The notes under the pieces were generated by a model, which was given only the letters and a program-made list of their open reading frames with translations, searched no databases and was not told the origin of the DNA. Shown here piece after piece: positions 33,893 to 45,624 of a DNA stretch of 64,000 nt (position 1 is the first letter of the stretch; each line of letters begins with the position of its first letter). A program made the position numbers and the translations under genes. Source of the DNA: JAKQDH01 sp029558835 (GTDB taxonomy: Bacteria; Planctomycetota; Phycisphaerae; UBA1845). The stretch covers positions 1 to 64,000 of the forward strand of contig DAOQSN010000018.1 in the NCBI GenBank assembly GCA_035356615.1, read 5' to 3'.

Positions 33893-34156
33893 AGGGTGCC
33901 AGGCTCTCCCGCGACCATGGTCGCGTACGTGTTTAGCGCATACGGGCGCAGGGGTGCCATGCTTTCCCGGGACAGCGGTCGCGGGTAAGCATGCTCTTAC
34001 GCCCCACCACATGCCCACCCCCGCCTGCGGCGGGTGAGGGCATGGCACCCAGGCTGGACACGTACAGGGTAGCGGGTAAGCATGCTCTTACGCCGTACCA
34101 CATGCCCACCCCCGCCTGCGGCGGGTGAGGGCATGGCACCCACACTGAACGGGTAC
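33893..34156. repeat. Family B repeats, one full and two partial copies
   Basis: A truncated unit (about 33893-33924) precedes a full copy (33925-34065), which is followed by a 3' partial copy (about 34070-34156). All share the AAGCATGC and CCACATGCCCACCCCCGCC core and the GTAC ends. They fill much of the 594-base gap 33728-34321; the remainder is GC-rich sequence with no gene seen. Confidence 0.78.
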
Positions 34157-34321
34157 GAGCACCCCGCGGTGCTGCGTTCGGCCGTGCCGCCCTGCTCCGT
34201 CGGTCGATTCCCTCAGCCAATCGAGCCGTTCAGCCGGGCAGGACTCCGTCCCACGCGACCGGCGCCGCGCCTGGCCACGCCACTCCGCCCCGCCGGCGGG
34301 GTTGCTAGTGCCTGGATCTGC

Positions 34322-35893
34322 TTAGCCCCCGGGGCCGGACTCGACCCAGGCCGCGGAATACGAATGCCGTGCCGGCTTCGCGCGGGCTCTCGACCACAGG
34401 TGACGCAGGGGGCTGACGAAAGGCTTGTGGATGAGCGTGCGATAGAGGAGGCGAACCGTCAGGTACAAGCCCCCCACGGCCGGCACGAACCAGCGACGGT
34501 CGAACACCCAGCGCATCGGCCTGGAGGCCACCACGTCGATGAGTCGATGCACAAGCCCCACGGGCACGCCCCAGTTGCGCAGGTTCAGCACCACGCGCAG
34601 CCACACTTCGAGATAGGTCGAGCCGTGCAGCAGCGTGCGGGCGGTGAGCGTGTCGTGGTAGGCGGTCTGCTGGTACCGGGCAAGGATGCCGGCCGACCGC
34701 GCCCGCTCGTACAGCGGCGCGCCGGGGTAGAACTGCAGTGGAAACAGGCGCAGCTTGGCCGGGCCGCGATGGTGGGTGGCCGCGAACCGCAAGGTGCGCA
34801 GCCGGCTTGCGTTGGACTCGAAGGGGTTGTTGGTGAGGTAGTGATACTCCGCGGGCAGGCGGTGATCGGCGAACAGGTTGATCGCCTCGATCACGCGCGG
34901 CAGCGGCGTGGGGCGATCGTAGACGTCCTTGAGGGTCTCCGGGCAGCCGCTCTGGATGCCCATGCTGACCAGTGAAACGGGAAGACGCGCGAGGGCCTCG
35001 ACCTTGGCGGGCGTGACGGTGTTGGGGAAGGCGTCCAACTCCAGCGGCAGGTTCACCCGCTCCCGATACAAACGGCCGAAGGCGTCGATCTCCTCCGCGC
35101 TGCGAATGAAGAAGAGGTCATCGACGATGTTGACCTCCTCGATGCCGGGGAAACGCCGACCGACCTGCTCCAGCTCGGCAATGACGTTCTCGTTCGAGCG
35201 TTGCCGGACCCACGTGCCGTGAACGTGATAGAGGTTCTGCCACGCGGTGTTGTTGCAGAACGAGCAATGATAGGGGCAGCCGCGGGTACTTTCGATACGG
35301 TAGCGGCGCAGCACGTCGCGCAGGTTGCGTGGGCCGGCCGGCTCAAAGTGGTCTCGGGCGGCGACCCAGTGCGTGTCCAGATCAAAGTCAGGGAAAGGGT
35401 AGACGTCCAGGTCATCATCGAGCGGCAACATGGGGTTGCGGTGCAGGGCGCCGTTGGCACGCCAGGCGAGGCTGCTGACCGTCCTGGGGTCGCGGCCGGT
35501 GTGCAGCGCCTCGACGAACTCCAGCATCGGGCGCTCGCCCTCGCCGATGCACACGAAGTCGGCGACTTCGGCACATTCCTCGGGGGCGACAGTAGGGTGC
35601 GGGCCACCCCAGATGATCGGCGTCGCAATGCCTGCCTGCTTCAAAGTCTGCGTGATGGCACGAGCGCGGTAGAAGGTGTTGGTCATCAGGGAGACGCCGA
35701 TGAGGTCGGCGGCCCGCGCGCGTTCGATGAAGTTCGCGAGCAACGCGGGCGCGAAGTCGGCGGCGGCCGTGTCCCGCCGACTGGAGAAGAAGTACACGTC
35801 CACGGCGTGCCCGTGGGCCTTCAGGTAGGCCGCCACGTAGCGCAGCCCCAGGGCCAGCGGATGTGAGAATGACGCGACAAGGGCGACGTGCAT
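34322..35893 (-). CDS. B12-binding radical SAM protein
   Basis: The ATG at 35893 has GGAGGG 5 bases upstream. The 523-residue product has an N-terminal B12-binding-like domain (about 1-140, with GVSLMTNTF and IIWGGPHPTVAPEEC) and a radical SAM domain with the CxxxCxxC cluster C206-C210-C213 (RGCPYHCSFCNN). The C-terminal part (about 400-523) is hydrophobic and basic. Family members use cobalamin and SAM for methylations or rearrangements on lipids, hopanoids and natural products. The substrate is unknown. It is a lone gene on the minus strand. Confidence 0.88.
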   Translation of the reverse strand: MHVALVASFSHPLALGLRYVAAYLKAHGHAVDVYFFSSRRDTAAADFAPALLANFIERARAADLIGVSLMTNTFYRARAITQTLKQAGIATPIIWGGPHPTVAPEECAEVADFVCIGEGERPMLEFVEALHTGRDPRTVSSLAWRANGALHRNPMLPLDDDLDVYPFPDFDLDTHWVAARDHFEPAGPRNLRDVLRRYRIESTRGCPYHCSFCNNTAWQNLYHVHGTWVRQRSNENVIAELEQVGRRFPGIEEVNIVDDLFFIRSAEEIDAFGRLYRERVNLPLELDAFPNTVTPAKVEALARLPVSLVSMGIQSGCPETLKDVYDRPTPLPRVIEAINLFADHRLPAEYHYLTNNPFESNASRLRTLRFAATHHRGPAKLRLFPLQFYPGAPLYERARSAGILARYQQTAYHDTLTARTLLHGSTYLEVWLRVVLNLRNWGVPVGLVHRLIDVVASRPMRWVFDRRWFVPAVGGLYLTVRLLYRTLIHKPFVSPLRHLWSRARAKPARHSYSAAWVESGPGG

Positions 35894-35988
35894 GACACCC
35901 TCCTGCGGTTGTTCCCGCGTCGTTGTGTTCCGGAAGAACTCCGTCCCGATCACATCCTACCTTGGACGATCGTCACGGGGAAGCAGGA

Positions 35989-36099
35989 GGGTGGCAGGTC
36001 CAAGCCGGCGGCGCTGGCAGACGGCACGGCATGTGGTTGCAGACGGTAGCGTCGGGCACGCGAGACAGCATGGCGGCGCTGCGCTTGGCCATGCCACCC
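35989..36099. repeat. Family A repeat
   Basis: A 111-base copy. The right arm (AGCATGGCGGCGCTGCGC to GCCACCC) is standard; the left arm (GGGTGGCAGGTCCAAGCCGG) has drifted. It lies upstream of the radical SAM gene, in the 244-base gap. Confidence 0.7.
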
Positions 36100-36137
36100 T
36101 CTTTGGGCGTCGCCATCCACGGGTGTGGTACCGCGGG

Positions 36138-36680
36138 TCACGGGGTGCCTCGCCCCGAACCGTCAGCGCACGTTGCCGCGTGCTGCGCCGGGGCCGGCAG
36201 GTACGGCTTGAGCCACAGTTCCAGGACGAGCTCGTCGCGGATCGGGATGTCGTGCAGGCCGATCTCGGGAATCTGGGGTTTCAGCTTGCGGGCCTCGTCG
36301 ATGGCGCCGGGATGGACGGCCACCAGGCGGAAGCCGAGGCGCTGATAGAAACCCAGAGCGCGGACGTTGTCGTTGGTCGTGGTAAGCCAGATGCGGCGCC
36401 AGCCTTGCGTGCGGGCCGTCTCGAGCGCTTGCAGGATGAGCGAGGTTCCGATGCCGGTCCCTTCGACGGTACTGTTGAGCGTCAGCAGGTGCATCTGATC
36501 ATCGTGGACGCGGTACGTGAGCAACCCGACGATCCGCCCCTCACGCCGCTCGATGAAGCCCTGCTCCTGGTGCGGGTAGAAGCACTGGCCGTAGGTGACG
36601 ATGAGCGGGCAGCCCCAGTGGGCGGCCACGAATTCGGCGATGCTCTCGCGGTCGGTATCCTGGATGGTGCTGCGGGTCAT
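36138..36680 (-). CDS. GNAT-family N-acetyltransferase
   Basis: The start at 36680 (MTRSTIQDTD) fits the family N-terminus; the frame extends further up without meaning. The 180-residue product shows the GNAT fold: strand LLTYRVHDDQMHLLTLNS, acetyl-CoA loop EGTGIGTSLIL, and TTTNDNVRALGFYQRLGFRL. The acceptor is unknown. It is a single gene on the minus strand, divergent from the gene at 37226. Confidence 0.88.
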   Translation of the reverse strand: MTRSTIQDTDRESIAEFVAAHWGCPLIVTYGQCFYPHQEQGFIERREGRIVGLLTYRVHDDQMHLLTLNSTVEGTGIGTSLILQALETARTQGWRRIWLTTTNDNVRALGFYQRLGFRLVAVHPGAIDEARKLKPQIPEIGLHDIPIRDELVLELWLKPYLPAPAQHAATCADGSGRGTP

Positions 36681-36933
36681 ACGCGGCGTTGTACCCGTTT
36701 TTGTGGACGCAGCCCAGTGCACTTCCGGGCGGCGTGCAAGTTCTTGCGCGTCTACGCAACGGAGGCGGGCATGGTGCGCACGCGACACACGGGCACCGGG
36801 AGGGGAATCCTCCGGTTCTCACCGTTCCCCTGGTGGAGTGTTGTCTGGTTGCGGGCGGCGTCGCGGCTGCGCTGCGCGTGTTGCAGCCGGCGCGGGTGAG
36901 AAGCACGGCCCTCACCCCTGCCCCTCTCCCGGG

Positions 36934-37030
36934 GGGAGAGGGGTTAAGAGGACGCATGCCCTTGCGGGGAGAGGGGTTAAGAGGTCGCATGACCTCCTGC
37001 GGAAGAGGGGCTCAGAGGGCGCATGTTCTG
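36934..37030 (+). repeat. Three imperfect tandem units of about 33 bases
   Basis: The units read GGGGAGAGGGGTTAAGAGG followed by a short variable tail, ending at 36966, 37000 and 37030. They follow a CCCCTCTCCC stretch that can pair with them. They lie in the 545-base gap 36681-37225, which otherwise holds no gene. Confidence 0.7.
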
Positions 37031-37225
37031 AGGCGTCCCGATTCGTCACGCGGCCGGATTCGTGCTATGCTACGGGGTGTTGCCTGGTCGATACGGCCGG
37101 AGACAGTCGGCGGACCGGCGAGTTGGGACGGCTGGGAAGCGCCGCAGCGGCGGACATCGACCGCTGCAGGAGACTGGGTTCGCGGGCACGCGGCACCGCC
37201 CAGGCAGCCGCGGCGGGAGCAAAAC

Positions 37226-37867
37226 GTGGATATCTTCGTGAATGACAGCCCGGTTGAAGACCTGGACACGGCGGGTCAAACCCTGGAGCAGGTACTGCGG
37301 TGCGTGCAGGAGCAGCGCTGTGAGCCGGGCCGGGTCATTGTGGGACTGCGTTGCGACGGCCTCGAGCTGCACGGCGAGGAAATGCGCGATAGGCTTGCCC
37401 GGTCGGCCGCCTCACTGAACCGGCTGGAAGTGTTCACGGGCAGCCCGTTCAGGCTGGTGGTGGACGCGATGACCCAGTGCGCCACGGCCCTGGGCGAGAG
37501 CGACGCCGAGCGCCGGCGAGCGGCCGACCTGCTTACCGAAGGAGCCATCGCCGAGGGCGTCGGGGTGTTGAGTGAACTCATCCGGGTGTACCAGCAGATT
37601 CACACGGCGGTGGGGCAGTCGCTGGAGATGCTCGCCCTGGACGCTCGGACGGTGGTCGTGAACGGCCGATCGCTGCATGACTCGTTCGAGGACCCCAAGG
37701 CCCTGCTGCTGCGCGTCCGGCAGGCGTTGCTCTCGCGGGACTACGTGATGCTCGCGGACATCATGCAGTACGAGTTCGATGAGCTCATCGGGCAGTGGCA
37801 GGTAGCCGTCGCGGACCTGCGCAGCCGGGCGGAGGCACGCGAGGCACAGGAGCCGCCGATCATCTGA
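37226..37867 (+). CDS. Unknown cytoplasmic protein
   Basis: The GTG at 37226 has CGGGAG 7 bases upstream. The 213-residue protein has no signal or membrane segment. It begins with a ubiquitin-like strand pattern (DIFVNDSPVEDLDTAGQ, then VIVGLRCDGLELHG) and continues as long amphipathic helices. I do not recognise it. A small beta domain followed by a helical bundle is the likely layout. Its 3' end overlaps that of the MazG-like gene by 8 bases. Confidence 0.72.
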   Translation: MDIFVNDSPVEDLDTAGQTLEQVLRCVQEQRCEPGRVIVGLRCDGLELHGEEMRDRLARSAASLNRLEVFTGSPFRLVVDAMTQCATALGESDAERRRAADLLTEGAIAEGVGVLSELIRVYQQIHTAVGQSLEMLALDARTVVVNGRSLHDSFEDPKALLLRVRQALLSRDYVMLADIMQYEFDELIGQWQVAVADLRSRAEAREAQEPPII

Positions 37868-38210
37868 ACCGCCCGCGGTACTCCTGGGCCGGGTACTTCC
37901 GCGCGTTGCGCTCCATCTTCCGGCTCAAGGCGGCCGCCAGGTCGATCTCCATCCGATTCGCAAACGCCAACACGAACGCCAAGACGTCGGCCAGTTCCTC
38001 GCCGATGGCTTCCATCTCCTTCGGATCGTCGCGCAGGAGACCGAGCTGATCGCTGCGCAGCCATTGGAAGTGCTCCATCAATTCCGCTGCCTCGACCGCC
38101 AGGGCCATGGAGATGTTCTTGGGATCGTGGAACTGCTCCCAGTCGCGCTCGGCCACGAAGCAAGCGACGAGCTGACGCAACTGGGCGACGGTGGTTTGGG
38201 CATCGTTCAC
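37860..38210 (-). CDS. MazG-like nucleotide pyrophosphohydrolase
   Basis: The 116-residue protein has the all-alpha NTP pyrophosphatase fold of the dCTPase/RS21-C6 subgroup. EAAELMEHFQW and EELADVLAFVLAFAN supply the metal-binding E-x-x-E and E-x-x-D sets. It opens with an E-R-D-W-x-x-F motif typical of this group (VAERDWEQFHDPKN). Such enzymes remove modified or excess dNTPs such as dCTP or its 5-substituted forms. It is a single gene on the minus strand. Confidence 0.9.
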   Translation of the reverse strand: MNDAQTTVAQLRQLVACFVAERDWEQFHDPKNISMALAVEAAELMEHFQWLRSDQLGLLRDDPKEMEAIGEELADVLAFVLAFANRMEIDLAAALSRKMERNARKYPAQEYRGRFR

Positions 38211-38297
38211 GGGCGGTTCCTTTCCTGTCAGGACATTCCACCCGTGGTTGTGCCCGAAGTCGGGCGGTTTGTCGAGGGGACCGGCACCCGGGGGCGG

Positions 38298-38555
38298 TCA
38301 AATGAGGCTCACGACAAGGCCCACGGCCAGCAGCGCCAGCTCAAGACCAAGGATCGTCAGCGCGGCCACGCCCCACCAGTGCACACGCACATCGCGCCGG
38401 GCGGCGTCGGCCACGCCGTACGCCACCGGGAATCCCAGGACCATGACGCCCGTACCGAGCGCCGCCAGGGGATGCCCTCAGCAGAACGCCACTCGCAGCC
38501 CGACCCCCAGCGCGGGCGCGAAGCTCAGCAGGATGGCAACCGGACCCTTCAGCAT
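38298..38555 (-). pseudogene. Three-helix membrane protein broken by in-frame TGA
   Basis: From an ATG at 38555 (GAGGTG nearby) the frame reads MLKGPVAILLSFAPALGVG and then meets TGA at codon 26 (38478-38480). The same frame then continues through two more hydrophobic helices (PLAALGTGVMVLGFPVAYG and VAALTILGLELALLAVG) to a stop at 38298. A nonsense mutation is the simplest reading. A base-calling error or recoding cannot be excluded. Confidence 0.5.
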
Positions 38556-38772
38556 GCGCACCTCGCTCCAGCGTTCGATTGTAGGCAACGGCCGCCCAGT
38601 TGCCACTACAGCACGTCATCCGCCCGGCCGTCTTCCCTGGGCACGCACGGCCGACCTGCGGCGCAGAATTCCGCCGACCCCCCGACTTGCACCTGCCCGG
38701 TGACCGGCGGTAGCCTGGAGGTTCCCAGGCCGCGGCGGGGCGGTCGGGAACCTCGAGCGGCGGCGGGCGGGC

Positions 38773-39054
38773 ATGCACGGCAGCGACATTTTCGAGTTGT
38801 ATCGTCACCTCCTGGGCATCCTGGTGGGCAGTTACGTGGCCGTGCGCTCGTTGAACTTCCTTGCGTGGCTGTTGGCCGAGACCGGCGCGGAGGCGCGGCG
38901 GACACCGAGCCAGCGGTTGGATGTGCTCTGGCGTCGCTACTTGCTGGTGCAGCTTCTGCGGGTGCGTCCCGGCCGGTTCGCGGGCGAGCTGGCGCAGATC
39001 ACCGGGCTGGTCGCCATTCTCATGGGACTGTTGTGCCTGCACTGGCGGTGGTAG
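38773..39054 (+). CDS. Small membrane protein, unknown
   Basis: The 93-residue product has a hydrophobic N-terminal helix (about 12-33), a basic middle (SQRLDVLWRRYLLVQLLRVR) and a second helix at the end (ITGLVAILMGLLCLHW). Two membrane segments with a basic loop are likely. No family is recognised. The stop is the TAG of a GTAGGGCGG sequence. Confidence 0.55.
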   Translation: MHGSDIFELYRHLLGILVGSYVAVRSLNFLAWLLAETGAEARRTPSQRLDVLWRRYLLVQLLRVRPGRFAGELAQITGLVAILMGLLCLHWRW

Positions 39055-39219
39055 GGCGGTTGCGTATGTGTTTGGCATCCTCGCGTGTAATGGAGTATCC
39101 GCACTTGCTTGTGCCAGACATGTGTGTGCCACCTCCGCCGCGCACCTGCGAGTGGTCCGGGCGGCATCGTCCGCCCTCCGGGCGGACCAGAGAAGAGAAG
39201 AACAAGAAGAAGGAGGCGG

Positions 39220-39516
39220 GCAGCTTCCCAGGGACTCAAAGTCCCTGGCAACCACCGCGCGCCCTCCGGGCGAAGGAGGACGCTGGTTCCTCGCCCCCGG
39301 CGCGTCTGTGCGTTGGTTCCTTGCCCCCGGCGCGTCTGTGCGTTGGTTCCTCGCCCCCGGCATGTTCGTTCTCCGCCTGCAATGCGTTGGTTCCTCGCCC
39401 GCAACGCGTTTGCTCCTCGTTCGCAACACGCTGGCTCCAGACCACGGGACACTCGCGTCCTCGCCCGGAGGGCGCACGACCGTTGCCAGGGCCTTCCAGG
39501 CCCTGGGGGCGGGACT
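39220..39516. repeat. Large imperfect inverted repeat with 30-base tandem units inside
   Basis: The outer arms (about 39220-39278 and 39452-39516), with CAGGGACTCAAAGTCCCTGG and GCGCCCTCCGGGCG as core, are inverted relative to each other. Between them are three 30-base tandem units (39281-39370) based on GTTGGTTCCTCGCCCCCGG, followed by decayed ones. Together they fill the 589-base gap 39055-39643. No real coding sequence is present. Confidence 0.65.
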
Positions 39517-39643
39517 ACTCTTTTCATTCCTCCCTTCGCCCGGAGGGCGCACGCACCAACCAGACCGTGAAACCTGTCCCGCCGTACGCGGAGCACGTAC
39601 GCGGTTACCGCCGTCCTGGCTGGGCACGAACGGAGTTACCGGC

Positions 39644-40546
39644 GTGAGTGGGAGTAATCAACCGCGCATCTCGGCGTCGCTGGCGGGTGTGCCGGTCGAC
39701 GAGCTGCAGCGCTATGCCCGTCGCCTGGGGCTGTATCCGCCGGAAGAGATGCCGCGTGGGGAACTCCTGCGTCTCATCCAACAACGGCTGGACCTCATCG
39801 CGTCTCTGGATCGGGAGGCATTGCTGGACGTGGTGGTCTGGGCACGCCGGCCGGTGCGCTCCTCGGCCGACAACGAGGAGCTCGCCCGCGAGATCGTGCA
39901 GGTTCAGCGTTCCAAGTTCGAGGACCTCAGCCAGAGAGGCCTGGAGGCCGTAGCCCGCCTGCGCGGGCTCGAACTTCACCCTGGTGAACCGCGGGCGGCG
40001 CTGGAACAACGCGTGCGCGGCGCCGGCGGCTGGGCGGCGCGGCTGCGCCGGTTTCGCCGCCGTATCGTGGGGGGGTGGATTGCCCGGGCGCTGCATGACG
40101 AAGCGGACGGCGAGTATCACTTCCTCCCCGAGGACCAGGGCCCTCCGACGGCCGCCGCGGATTCCGTCAAGCGACGCATCGAGCAGGAGGGGATCGTGCC
40201 GGGCCTTGCCCGCACGCTGAAGGGCGTCGCGGATGACTACATCGCCCAGAAGCTCGACGAGATCGAACGCCGCATCGACGCCAAGCTGGATGAGATCGAC
40301 GCTCGCCTGGCCGAGTGGCGCGACCGCGAGGTCCGCAATCGCCTGCGGATCCTGAAGATCACGCTCATCGTCTCCATCGTGATTGCGCTGCTCTGCCTGG
40401 CGTATGACGTGCTCGACACGCGCATCCGTCCGGCGCCGCCGCCCGCGGCAGTTGAGCCGGAGCATCGCGACGGGCACGGCGGGCGGCAACCACCTTCCGA
40501 AGACCCGGCGCCGGAGCGTGATCCGGCACTTGGGGTGGGCCCGTGA
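39644..40546 (+). CDS. Unknown protein with coiled coil and one membrane helix
   Basis: The GTG at 39644 has GGAG 8 bases upstream. The 300-residue product starts with helical segments that look SAP-like (ELQRYARRLGLYPPEEMPRGELLRLI), then a basic region, a charged coiled coil (about 205-240) and one membrane helix (about 247-267). A Pro-rich tail follows. The SAP resemblance would suggest nucleic-acid or chromatin binding; that is inference. It overlaps the start of rsmJ by four bases (GTGA). Confidence 0.65.
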   Translation: MSGSNQPRISASLAGVPVDELQRYARRLGLYPPEEMPRGELLRLIQQRLDLIASLDREALLDVVVWARRPVRSSADNEELAREIVQVQRSKFEDLSQRGLEAVARLRGLELHPGEPRAALEQRVRGAGGWAARLRRFRRRIVGGWIARALHDEADGEYHFLPEDQGPPTAAADSVKRRIEQEGIVPGLARTLKGVADDYIAQKLDEIERRIDAKLDEIDARLAEWRDREVRNRLRILKITLIVSIVIALLCLAYDVLDTRIRPAPPPAAVEPEHRDGHGGRQPPSEDPAPERDPALGVGP

Positions 40547-41349
40547 ACGTCGGGGTGCTCAACGTCGGCGCGTCCGCCGCGGCTCGAACGGCGGCTGCCG
40601 GCCTGGCGCAACGACTGTGCCTGCCGCTACTTGCGGTTGACGACGGGTCGTGTGACTTGCTGCTTGCGGTAACCGACCGGCGTGTGGAACTGCGTGAGAC
40701 CGCCAGTTCGGGGCGCGGGGCGTTGTACGTGGACTGGGTGCATCGGCGGGCGGCATCCCGGCCGGCGGCTGGCGGCTCCCGCGGGCAGCCGCTTGCCCGC
40801 GCGATCGGGCTGCGCCGCGGAAAGCCGACGGTTGTGGACGCCACTGCGGGCCTGGGAGGCGACACGCTGCTGCTGGCCGGGTGGGGCTGCACCGTCACCG
40901 CAGTCGAGCGCTGCGGGGTCGTCCACGCCCTGCTGCGCGACGGGATCATGCGGGCGCGAGCCGAAGGTCCGCCGGCGCTGGGGCGAGCAGTTGAACGCGT
41001 CTCGCTGCTGCACGCGGATGCCCGAGTACTCCTGACGCAACTCGACGAAGCAACCCGCCCGGACTTGGTGTACCTCGACCCCATGTATCCGCCGCGCCGC
41101 AAGGCCACTGCCCTGGCCAAGAAGCACATGCGCATCCTGCGCACGCTGGTCGGCGACGACCCGGACGCGGGTGAACTGCTGGACATCGCCCGTCGCGTCG
41201 CTCGACACCGGGTCGTGGTGAAGCGCCTGTGCCTGGCACCGCCCCTGGCGGACAACCCGGTGGCACGCCACTGCGGCAAGATCGCACGCTATGATGTGTA
41301 CCTCCCGCACGAGAAGTCGGGCCTCGCATCGTCACCACCAGCACAGTGA
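40543..41349 (+). CDS. rsmJ: 16S rRNA m2G1516 methyltransferase RsmJ-like
   Basis: The 268-residue class I methyltransferase matches RsmJ: motif I DATAGLGGDTLLLA, the catalytic-type VYLDPMYPPRRKATALAKK, and a C-terminal KIARYDVYL. RsmJ methylates G1516 of 16S rRNA on N2 using SAM. The GTG start overlaps the upstream stop by GTGA, so the two are translationally coupled. Confidence 0.88.
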   Translation: MNVGVLNVGASAAARTAAAGLAQRLCLPLLAVDDGSCDLLLAVTDRRVELRETASSGRGALYVDWVHRRAASRPAAGGSRGQPLARAIGLRRGKPTVVDATAGLGGDTLLLAGWGCTVTAVERCGVVHALLRDGIMRARAEGPPALGRAVERVSLLHADARVLLTQLDEATRPDLVYLDPMYPPRRKATALAKKHMRILRTLVGDDPDAGELLDIARRVARHRVVVKRLCLAPPLADNPVARHCGKIARYDVYLPHEKSGLASSPPAQ

Positions 41350-41614
41350 GAGGGGGCGGGACGAAGCCTCCGCACGCCCCCGTACCCAAGCCGCCCTCCG
41401 CACGACCTGGCGTGACCTTGCAGCAGCAGCGGACTATGTGAACCCAGTTTGACTGTCCGATCCGCGCGGCCCCGGACGATGAAGTCTAAGCGCCTTGGCA
41501 CGGCTTGGTTGGTCGCGGCGCCGATCAACCCGTCGATGGCCGGGCGACCGGGGGATGCCTTCCCCGCGTCTCGTGATGCAGCTACGCGAACTTCATCGCA
41601 CAAGGAGGTTCTAC

Positions 41615-42337
41615 ATGCCCCAGGGAGGATATGGAAGTCTCTGCGGAAAGGCTCGCCGCGTACACCGGCTGGAGCGTTTGGCCGACTGGGAAACGCAGCA
41701 GGCGGTCGCCGAACTCGATCAAGCCAACGCGGCTAGCCGACTGGAAGACGACCCGATTCCGGTACGCGCGCGGGCCGAGTTCCTGCCGTCGGCTGTGGAG
41801 GCGGATTCCTCCGACGACAGCGGCGCGGGACCTGCCTTCGAGCAACTGCACCTGAGGTTCGCCCAAGAACCCGCTGCCTCTCCGGCCGCGACGCCGGTTC
41901 CCGACGAACTGGAGTATGCCGCCTGGGCCGCGGCCGTCGCCCAAGCGGCCGCCCGAGCCGCAGACGCGAGGTCCTCGCCGGCCGTAGCCAATGCCAACCT
42001 GGACCAAGCCACAGCCGTGGCCACTGCCAACCCGGACCTAGCCACACCCGTGGTCACTGCCCCGGCGGCGTCCGCGGACTCAACGCCAACCCCGCCGGCC
42101 TCAACCCACAAGGTGACCGGGCCCGTGCAGCACAGGGAGAAGCCGGCTGCGGCCGCGTCGCCCACACGCGCCGCACCTCCGGTAGTGCGCCCACGCAGCG
42201 CGGGGCCGCGGCAGTCCCTGCGCCCACCCGTCGATGACACACCGCGTTTCACCTGGCGGGGGCTCATTCTCGGCGGCGCGCTCGGCACCGCCGCCGGCCT
42301 GCTGCTTATCGCCCTTCTTCACTTGCTCACCGCTTGA
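41615..42337 (+). CDS. Ala/Pro-rich tail-anchored membrane protein
   Basis: The ATG at 41615 is set by AAGGAGG 6 bases upstream. The 240-residue product has a short N-terminal region (MPQGGYGSLCGKARR, then helices) and a long Ala/Pro/Thr-rich linker (about 75-205). It ends in one membrane helix (GLILGGALGTAAGLLLIALLHLL). No domain is recognised. It may tether the N-terminal part to the membrane. Confidence 0.6.
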   Translation: MPQGGYGSLCGKARRVHRLERLADWETQQAVAELDQANAASRLEDDPIPVRARAEFLPSAVEADSSDDSGAGPAFEQLHLRFAQEPAASPAATPVPDELEYAAWAAAVAQAAARAADARSSPAVANANLDQATAVATANPDLATPVVTAPAASADSTPTPPASTHKVTGPVQHREKPAAAASPTRAAPPVVRPRSAGPRQSLRPPVDDTPRFTWRGLILGGALGTAAGLLLIALLHLLTA

Positions 42338-42399
42338 CCGCGGAACGGCGACGGCTGCAGGTAAGAGACAAGCGGTACCAGTGAAGTGGCACGGGTGTC

Positions 42400-42541
42400 G
42401 TGCGTGTTTGGCGTCTTCGGCGCTGTGGGTGCCATGCTTTCCCGCGACCCCGGTCGCGGGTAAGCATGCCTCTGCGGCCGCAGCACATGCCCACCCCCGC
42501 CTGCGGCGGGTGAGGGCATGGCACCCAGGCTGAACATGTAC
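42400..42541. repeat. Family B repeat
   Basis: A full 142-base copy, GTGCGTGTTTGGCGTC to GCTGAACATGTAC, with the internal CCCGCGACCCCGGTCGCGGG palindrome (one base off). It lies in the 348-base gap 42338-42685. The rest of the gap has CAGGCGTCTCGCCCGTG repeats and no gene. Confidence 0.8.
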
Positions 42542-42685
42542 CGGGCGTCTCGCCCGTGCCTCCGCCGCCCGCGACAGGCTCGCGCCGGGCGCGGGCAGCG
42601 CGTGGCACAGGCGTCTCGCCCGTGTCTCTGTTGCCGTCCCGCGCGGGCCGGCCGCGTACGCTTGCGGGCCCCACCCCGCCATGCA

Positions 42686-45322
<2,637 letters not shown>

Positions 45323-45624
45323 GGTCACATCCTCCGGGCCGACAGAACGTCCGGCCACGCCCCAGTGTGTACACGCGGCGTGCCGTGCCGCAGAACCCGT
45401 AACCACTTGTAGGGAAACGGGTTATGCGCCGGGTCGAGATGCGGCGAGCCTGCCGCTGTCAGATTGGCGTGGCAGGTGGCCGTGCGGGCAAGCGGTCAGT
45501 GGCGGGCTTGGCAGCGTCCTCAACGGGGCGGGCACCGTGCGGGCGGCCCTGGTTGTTACCCCCAACTGCCCGCGACGCTCATGTCTCGAGGCGACGCATC
45601 GGCGGGGGCGGCCCGCGTCAGTTG
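45323..45624. other. clpB upstream region
   Basis: This 302-base stretch lies between the end of the zinc-ribbon membrane gene and clpB and must contain the clpB promoter. No CIRCE inverted repeat or REP unit was found by eye. Confidence 0.45.

Noticed and set aside
38478..38480. Selenocysteine codon
   Set aside because: There is no recognised selenoprotein family, the context lacks the usual redox motif, and no SECIS was seen; a nonsense mutation is simpler.
39281..39370. Possible CRISPR-like repeats
   Set aside because: The 30-base units are tandem without spacers, inside a hairpin-flanked low-complexity region.
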